Positions 59,653 to 64,000 of a stretch of 64,000 bases of DNA are shown here, one piece after another (the first letter of the stretch is position 1; each line of letters opens with the position of its first letter). A program made the position numbers and the translations under genes. The notes beneath the pieces are model-generated. The model did no database searches and was not told the DNA's origin. It worked only from the letters and a program-made list of their open reading frames with translations. The DNA is taken from contig CAJTWF010000008.1 in assembly GCA_910579965.1 (NCBI GenBank), positions 1-64,000 on the forward strand. The letters are read 5' to 3'. This DNA is from an uncultured Oscillospiraceae bacterium (GTDB taxonomy: Bacteria; Bacillota; Clostridia; Oscillospirales; Oscillospiraceae).

Positions 59653-59681
59653 ATTGTAATATGCGCCGCCCCGTTTGTCAA
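59653..59681 (-). promoter_or_regulatory. Promoter of the DUF5058-M20-patB operon
   Basis: TTGACA (complement of 59676-59681), 17-base spacer, TACAAT (complement of 59653-59658). Confidence 0.88.
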
Positions 59682-59863
59682 TCGTCATTTCCCGCGGAAA
59701 AAATCTGGAAGTGATTTGTAGGCTTTGTCAAGAATGACCCTTCCTTTTTGCCATAACCGCCAAAGGACGGGAATCCCCGGCCCGCAGATCCTCTTTTAGA
59801 GGTAAAAAACCGTCCCGCAACCAAAAGTTGCGCCACAAATTGGTAGACGCAACCGGCGGGATG

Positions 59864-59872
59864 TGGTATACT
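59864..59872 (+). promoter_or_regulatory. Extended -10 promoter of the membrane-anchored XRE gene
   Basis: TGGTATACT (TG-n-TATACT) with no good -35, 35 bases before the TTG start. Between 59682 and 59860 I see only imperfect inverted repeats (around 59810-59860) and no gene. Confidence 0.6.
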
Positions 59873-59906
59873 GAGCCCGAAAATTCAGGAGAAAGGGGGG
59901 ATCACA

Positions 59907-60272
59907 TTGGGCGCAATGAAAATGCACCACGCCTCCGGCTGGATATCCGCTGTCTCTATTCTGACCACGATTCTGCTGCTGGCCCTGGTGGCCGGCGGGG
60001 CAATCCTTCTCTATGTGCTGCTCAAGGGCGCGAAGGACCGGCGAAGCCGCAGGGACAACGAGGCGCTCTACCAGTCCCTGGCCGAGGCCCTCAAGGCCCG
60101 GCGGGCCGCCCACGGCATGAGCCAGGAGCAGGTGGCCGAGGCCCTGGGCGTCAGCCGCCAGGCGGTGAGCAAGTGGGAGAACGGCACGGCGGAGCCCAGC
60201 ACCTCCAACCTGCTGGCCCTGGCCAAGCTGTACGAGGTGGACGTCAGCGAGCTGCTGCGGGGCATCCAATAG
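59907..60272 (+). CDS. XRE-family regulator with N-terminal membrane anchor
   Basis: 121 residues. One membrane helix (about 12-41, including SILTTILLLALVAGGAILLY) is followed by a short basic linker and a standard HTH (RRAAHGMSQEQVAEALGVSR, QAVSKWENGTAEPSTSN). TTG 59907 is preferred because GGGGGG lies 6 bases upstream; ATG 59916 is 15 bases away. A DNA-binding domain held at the membrane suggests direct signal input. It precedes the Cys/His-repeat protein by 67 bases. Confidence 0.85.
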   Translation: MGAMKMHHASGWISAVSILTTILLLALVAGGAILLYVLLKGAKDRRSRRDNEALYQSLAEALKARRAAHGMSQEQVAEALGVSRQAVSKWENGTAEPSTSNLLALAKLYEVDVSELLRGIQ

Positions 60273-60339
60273 GAGCCCCGAGACAATAGATCATATCAGT
60301 GGCGCAATGTATATAGTATGAATGAAGGAGGAGTTTTTT

Positions 60340-61008
60340 ATGAACACCGCACGCAAGAGGAGGGCCGCCGCCGGACTGCTGAGCATCCTGACGGCCCTGG
60401 CCCTGGTCCTGCCGGCCGCCGCCCACCACGGGGGAGGCCGCCACGGCTGCCGGACTGCCGCCCAGATCCCCGCCTGCACGGTGGAGGACTGCGCCATCAA
60501 GGGCCGCCACTTCCACAACGGCGTGACCTACTGCGGCACCTACCACGCCAATGGCGTCTGCACCGCCGGCTGCTACAGCCAGGGCGTCAACCTGAAGGTG
60601 AGCGCCTGTACTGCGGAGGACTGCACCCTGACGGGCCGCCATCTCCACGACGGCGTGACCTACTGCGGCACGCACCACGCCGACGGCTGCTGCACCGCCG
60701 CCTGCTACGCCAGCAACGCCCAGACCGTGACCGCCTGTACCGTGGAGGGCTGCGCCATTGCGGGCCGCCATCTCCACGACGGCGTGACCTACTGCGGCAC
60801 CTACCACGCCGACGGCGTCTGCACCGCCGGCTGCTACCACCAGGGCAGCGGCCAGTGGGTCCCCGCCTGCACGGTGGAGGGCTGCACCCTGACGGGCCGC
60901 CACGTCCACGACGGGGAGACCTACTGCGGCGCACACCACGCCGGCGGCTTCTGCACAACGGACTGCTACGGCGCCCATACGTCCGGCGGGCACCGGGGAC
61001 ACTGCTGA
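60340..61008 (+). CDS. Secreted Cys/His-rich tandem-repeat protein
   Basis: 222 residues from ATG 60340 (AAGGAGGAG upstream). A signal peptide (basic MNTARKRRAAAG, then LLSILTALALVLPAAA with a cleavage-like AAA-HH) is followed by HHGGGRHGC and four repeats of 43-44 residues. Each repeat carries CTVEGC, GRHxHDGxTYCG, YHADGxC and a final AGCY: five or six Cys and three or four His. This density suggests metal binding or a disulphide-rich wall protein. No catalytic domain or sorting signal is seen. I do not recognise the family. Confidence 0.8.
   Translation: MNTARKRRAAAGLLSILTALALVLPAAAHHGGGRHGCRTAAQIPACTVEDCAIKGRHFHNGVTYCGTYHANGVCTAGCYSQGVNLKVSACTAEDCTLTGRHLHDGVTYCGTHHADGCCTAACYASNAQTVTACTVEGCAIAGRHLHDGVTYCGTYHADGVCTAGCYHQGSGQWVPACTVEGCTLTGRHVHDGETYCGAHHAGGFCTTDCYGAHTSGGHRGHC
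60472..60996 (+). repeat. Four tandem 129-132 bp coding repeats
   Basis: Units begin at 60472, 60604, 60733 and 60865. They encode A-C-T-x-E-x-C at the start of each unit and are strongly conserved at the DNA level, for example GGCCGCCATCTCCACGACGG in units two and three. Confidence 0.9.
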
Positions 61009-61059
61009 GCCAACGAATACCGCCGCCCCCTCCGGGGAAAAACGTATTCACGGTAAAGA

Positions 61060-61093
61060 GAACAAGGGGCTGGGGCCGCGGGGCCCCGGCCCC
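61060..61093 (+). terminator. GC-rich hairpin after the Cys/His-repeat gene
   Basis: 15-bp stem (61060-61074 with 61079-61093, one G:T pair). No T run follows, so it is a weak intrinsic terminator or an RNA-stabilising hairpin. Confidence 0.5.
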
Positions 61094-61099
61094 TTGCCG

Positions 61100-61128
61100 C
61101 ACTTGACGGGCCGTGGGGCAGGTGGTAA
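61100..61128 (+). promoter_or_regulatory. Promoter of pepD
   Basis: TTGACG (61100-61105), 17-base spacer, TAAACT (61123-61128). The leader to the pepD ATG is about 105 bases. Confidence 0.8.
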
Positions 61129-61238
61129 ACTGTCTGACAGAGGCCGGCCGGCGGCCCTCCGCCGCCCCCTCCAGGTCCCTTTCCTGCCTTTTTGAGGAAA
61201 AAGGCTGTCAACTCTCATAAGTAAAGGAAGAACGAACG

Positions 61239-62660
61239 ATGGAGAAACAAGTTTTAGCCAACCTGGAGCCGAAGAGCGTGCTCCGCTTTTTCGAGGAGCT
61301 GTGCGCCATCCCCCACGGCTCGGGGAACACCGCCGCCGCCAGTGACTGGGCGGTGGACTTCGCCAAGACCAGGGGTCTCCGCCACCGCCGGGATGAGGCG
61401 GGCAACGTGGTCATCTGGAAGGACGCCTCTCCGGGCTATGAGGACCACCCGGCGGTGATGCTCCAGGGCCATCTGGACATGGTGTGCGTTGCCGAGGCCG
61501 GCGTGGACCACGACTTCACCAAGGACGGCCTGGAGCTGGTGGTGGACGGGGACTGGATCAGGGCCCGGGGCACCACCCTGGGCGGCGACGACGGCATCGC
61601 CGTGGCCATGGCCATGGCCGTGCTGGATGATGACGCCATCCCCCACCCGCCTCTGGAGGCGGTGTTCACCGTGGATGAGGAGATCGGTCTGCTGGGGGCC
61701 ACGGCCCTGGACTGCTCCGATCTCAAGAGCAAATACCTGCTGAACATCGACTCCGAGGCCGAGGGGATCCTCACCGTGGGCTGTGCCGGAGGCGCCCGGT
61801 GCGATCTGCACATCCCCCTCCCGGCGGAGGCCGCCTCCGGCGATGTCTTTACCCTCTCCGTCTCCGGCCTGCCCGGCGGCCACTCCGGCGCGGAGATCCA
61901 CAAGAACATTCCCAACGCCAACCGGGTGCTGGCCCAGTGCCTGGCCAGCCTGCCCGGCGTCCGGCTCATCTCCCTCCACGGCGGGGAGCAGGACAACGCC
62001 ATCCCCGGCCAGGCCGAGGCCCGGGTCCTGCTGCCCGCGGGCGGGGCGGACAGCGGGCTCCTGGAGAGCGCCTTCCGGCAGGCCCTGGCGGGCGAGGTCC
62101 CCGGCGCATCCTGTGCCCTGGCCCAGACCGGCGGCGGAACCTGCCGGGCCCTCTCCGGGGAGGACAGCCGCCGGGCCCTGGAGCTGATCCTCTCCGCCCC
62201 CAACGGCGTGCAGGCCATGGAGCCGGATCTGCCCGGACAGGTCCGCACGTCCCTGAACCTGGGCATCCTGCGGCTGGAGGAGGGCGCGCTGCGCCTGACC
62301 TGGAGTGTGCGCAGCAGCGCGGCCGCGGAAAAGGAGGCCCTGGTGGAGAAGCTCAAGGCCCTGTCCGCCGCCGGGTCCTTCACCCGCAGGGGGGACTACC
62401 CCGCCTGGGAGTACCGCAAGAACTCCCCCCTGCGGGATGCCATGGTGGCGGTCTTCAAGGAGCAGTATGGGAGGGAGCCCAAGGTGGAGACCATCCACGC
62501 GGGATTGGAGTGCGGCATCCTGTCCGCCAAGATGCCGGAGCTGGACGCGGTGTCCTTCGGCCCGGATCTGGCGGACATCCACACCCCCCGGGAGCGGGCC
62601 TCCCTGTCCTCCCTCCGGCGCACCTGGGCCTATCTGGTGGCTGTGCTGGCCAGGCTGTAG
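61239..62660 (+). CDS. pepD: Aminoacyl-histidine dipeptidase PepD
   Basis: M20-family cytosolic dipeptidase, 473 residues. Metal ligands and catalytic residues are visible: VMLQGHLDMVC (His and Asp), TTLGGDDGIAVAMAMAVLDD, FTVDEEIGLLGA (Glu pair), NIDSEAEG, and LPGGHSGAEIHKN in the lid domain. The C-terminal AGLECGILSAKMP and GPDLADIHTPRE are typical of PepD. It cleaves a range of dipeptides, including those with N-terminal beta-alanine. It has its own promoter and lies upstream of an M3 peptidase. Confidence 0.95.
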   Translation: MEKQVLANLEPKSVLRFFEELCAIPHGSGNTAAASDWAVDFAKTRGLRHRRDEAGNVVIWKDASPGYEDHPAVMLQGHLDMVCVAEAGVDHDFTKDGLELVVDGDWIRARGTTLGGDDGIAVAMAMAVLDDDAIPHPPLEAVFTVDEEIGLLGATALDCSDLKSKYLLNIDSEAEGILTVGCAGGARCDLHIPLPAEAASGDVFTLSVSGLPGGHSGAEIHKNIPNANRVLAQCLASLPGVRLISLHGGEQDNAIPGQAEARVLLPAGGADSGLLESAFRQALAGEVPGASCALAQTGGGTCRALSGEDSRRALELILSAPNGVQAMEPDLPGQVRTSLNLGILRLEEGALRLTWSVRSSAAAEKEALVEKLKALSAAGSFTRRGDYPAWEYRKNSPLRDAMVAVFKEQYGREPKVETIHAGLECGILSAKMPELDAVSFGPDLADIHTPRERASLSSLRRTWAYLVAVLARL

Positions 62661-62669
62661 CAGTACGAT

Positions 62670-62700
62670 CCATCGGCGCGGCCGGCAGCCGCGCCGATGG
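62670..62700 (+). terminator. Hairpin after pepD
   Basis: 12-bp perfect stem (62670-62681 with 62689-62700), no T run. May be a processing or partial termination site between pepD and the M3 peptidase gene. Confidence 0.45.
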
Positions 62701-62733
62701 CCGCAGAATAAATTTGGAATGAGGAGACGCGCT

Positions 62734-64000
62734 ATGAAATTTCCCCAGATGCCCTACCGGCGGCCCGATCTGGCCGCCATAGAGGAGAAGACCGCCGGTA
62801 TTCTCCGCCGGATCTCCGCCGCCGCCTCGGCGGAGGAGCAGGCCCGGGCCTACCTGGACTTTGAGGCCCTGGAGCGGGAGACCTCCACCGCCTGCACCCT
62901 GGCCAGCATCCGCCACACCATTGACACCAGGGACAGCTTCTACGACCAGGAGAACGACTACGTGGACGAGATTGCCCCGGCCCTCCAGGAGCTCCGCCAG
63001 CGGATCAGCCTGGCCCTGCTGGGCTCCGCCTTCCGGCGGGAGCTGGAGGAGCGGTTCGGGAAGCTCCTGTTCACCAACCTGGAGATCAGCGCCCGGTCCA
63101 TGAAGCCGGAGATCATGCCCCTGATGCAGGAGGAGAACCGCCTGCGCAGCGAGTACCAGAAGCTCTGCGCCTCCGCCGTGGTGGACTGGGAGGGGACGCG
63201 GCTGCCCCTGCCCCGTCTGGGGCCCTTCAAGGAGAGCGCCAGCCGGGAGGTGCGCCGCCGGGCCTATGAGACCGAGGGCCAGTGGTACGACAGCCACCGG
63301 GAGGAGCTGGACGAGCTCTATGACCGTCTGGTGAAAAACCGCACGGCCCAGGGCCGGACCATGGGCCGCGAGAGCTTCATCCCCGTGGCCTATGACCGCC
63401 TCAGCCGCAACTGCTGGGACGTCCGGGACGCCGCCGCCTTCCGGGAGCAGATCGCCCGGGACATGGTCCCCCTGGTCTCCAGGGTGAAGGACCGGCAGGC
63501 CAAGCGGCTGGGCCTGGAGAAGCTGAAGTTCTTTGATGATGCCATCCGTTTCCCTGACGGCAACGCCGTGCCCCAGGGGTCCGCCGGCGACATCCTGGCC
63601 GCCGGACGGGAGATGTACCGCCAGCTGAGCCCCCAGACCGCGGAGTTCATCGACTTCCTCTATGACGGCGAGCTGCTGGACGTGCTCAGCCGGGAGGGCA
63701 AGGCCCCCGGCGGCTACTGCACGGAGCTGGCCGACTACAAGGCCCCCTTCATCTTCTCCAACTTCGTGGGCACCAGCGGGGACGTGGACGTGCTCACCCA
63801 CGAGGCGGGCCACGCCTTCGCCGCCTACCGGGCCGCCCGGATGGACTGCCTGGACGCCCTGAAGAGCCCCACCATCGAGGCCTGCGAGTGCCACTCCATG
63901 TCCATGGAGTTTCTCACCGCCCCCTGGCACAGCCTCTTCTTCGGGCCCCAGACCGCCAAGTATGAGCGGGACCACTGTGAGCAGGCCCTGATCTTCCTGC
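62734..64000 (+). CDS. M3-family oligoendopeptidase (PepF-like), truncated by the window end
   Basis: 422 residues visible of an expected ~560-600. Zinc metallopeptidase cutting oligopeptides in the cytosol. The N-terminal helical lid (LEISARSMKPEIMPLMQEEN, YQKLCASAVVDWEG) leads to the motif HEAGH at residues 356-360, with EACECHSMSMEFLT downstream supplying the third ligand. ATG 62734 follows GAGGAG. It continues past 64000. Together with pepD it suggests peptide use as a nutrient source. Confidence 0.93.
   Translation, partial: MKFPQMPYRRPDLAAIEEKTAGILRRISAAASAEEQARAYLDFEALERETSTACTLASIRHTIDTRDSFYDQENDYVDEIAPALQELRQRISLALLGSAFRRELEERFGKLLFTNLEISARSMKPEIMPLMQEENRLRSEYQKLCASAVVDWEGTRLPLPRLGPFKESASREVRRRAYETEGQWYDSHREELDELYDRLVKNRTAQGRTMGRESFIPVAYDRLSRNCWDVRDAAAFREQIARDMVPLVSRVKDRQAKRLGLEKLKFFDDAIRFPDGNAVPQGSAGDILAAGREMYRQLSPQTAEFIDFLYDGELLDVLSREGKAPGGYCTELADYKAPFIFSNFVGTSGDVDVLTHEAGHAFAAYRAARMDCLDALKSPTIEACECHSMSMEFLTAPWHSLFFGPQTAKYERDHCEQALIFL

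Noticed and set aside
60472..60996. CRISPR-like repeats
   Set aside because: The periodicity is that of 129-132 bp coding repeats with no unique spacers; no cas genes in the window.

Overview
The window looks like a chromosomal stretch of a GC-rich (roughly 60 percent or more by eye) anaerobic Clostridia member, most likely Oscillospiraceae (Flavonifractor/Lawsonibacter/Dysosmobacter-like). The signs are T-box leaders on amino-acid genes, a CIRCE element, a type III glutamine synthetase, RqcH and Mini-RNase III, AGGAGG ribosome binding sites, and TTGACA-N17-TATAAT promoters. The genus is inference; there is no rRNA gene or other phylogenetic marker here.

Layout. 0.3-3.9 kb: htpG under CIRCE plus an MFS exporter. 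3.9-8 kb: an Asn-type T-box, asparagine synthetase and glutamine synthetase III. 8-8.25 kb: an array of hairpins. 8.3-13.3 kb: the branched-chain amino-acid ABC transporter livJHMGF. 13.5-17.5 kb: a BlaI repressor, an M56 (BlaR1-type) membrane peptidase and a lipoprotein that looks like a copy of part of the peptidase ectodomain. 17.5-19.8 kb: serC-serA. 19.9-24.4 kb: a cryptic prophage remnant (small regulators, then tail-fibre and lysis genes only). 24.4-33 kb: the most unusual locus, with two giant FtsX-type permease ORFs, each carrying a RelE/ParE-type toxin domain fused in frame at its N-terminus. A Phd/YefM antitoxin gene precedes only the second, and a LolD-type ATPase follows. 33-36.6 kb: a cytosolic hybrid histidine kinase and an HD-domain protein. 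36.8-40.1 kb: small RHH/XRE regulators, a GNAT, mnmE, a 160-bp MITE and a small GRAM/PH-like protein. 40.1-42.7 kb: cysE-cysS under a Cys T-box. 42.7-43.3 kb: transposase debris. 43.3-44.1 kb: thiT under a TPP riboswitch. 44.2-45.5 kb: a CPA2-type antiporter. 45.7-47.9 kb: mrnC-rqcH. 47.9-50.05 kb: a graveyard of IS481, IS630, IS30, IS4/IS701-like and IS5-like fragments. 50.06-51.9 kb: lepA. 51.9-59.7 kb: two regulators and a six-gene amino-acid/peptide catabolic operon (DUF5058 membrane protein, partner membrane protein, M20 amidohydrolase, ornithine-cyclodeaminase-like enzyme, PatB lyase, EamA exporter) behind a promoter with a palindromic operator. 59.9-61 kb: a membrane-anchored XRE regulator and a secreted Cys/His-rich four-repeat protein. 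61.2-64 kb: pepD and a truncated M3 peptidase.

Theme. Much of the window handles nitrogen and amino acids: uptake (liv), synthesis (asn, gln, ser, cys) and peptide breakdown (PepD, M3, M20). Control is mostly by RNA leaders that sense uncharged tRNA. The best candidate for something undescribed is the duplicated toxin-FtsX fusion locus at 24.5-33 kb. Second are the M56 peptidase/lipoprotein pair and the Cys/His-repeat protein.
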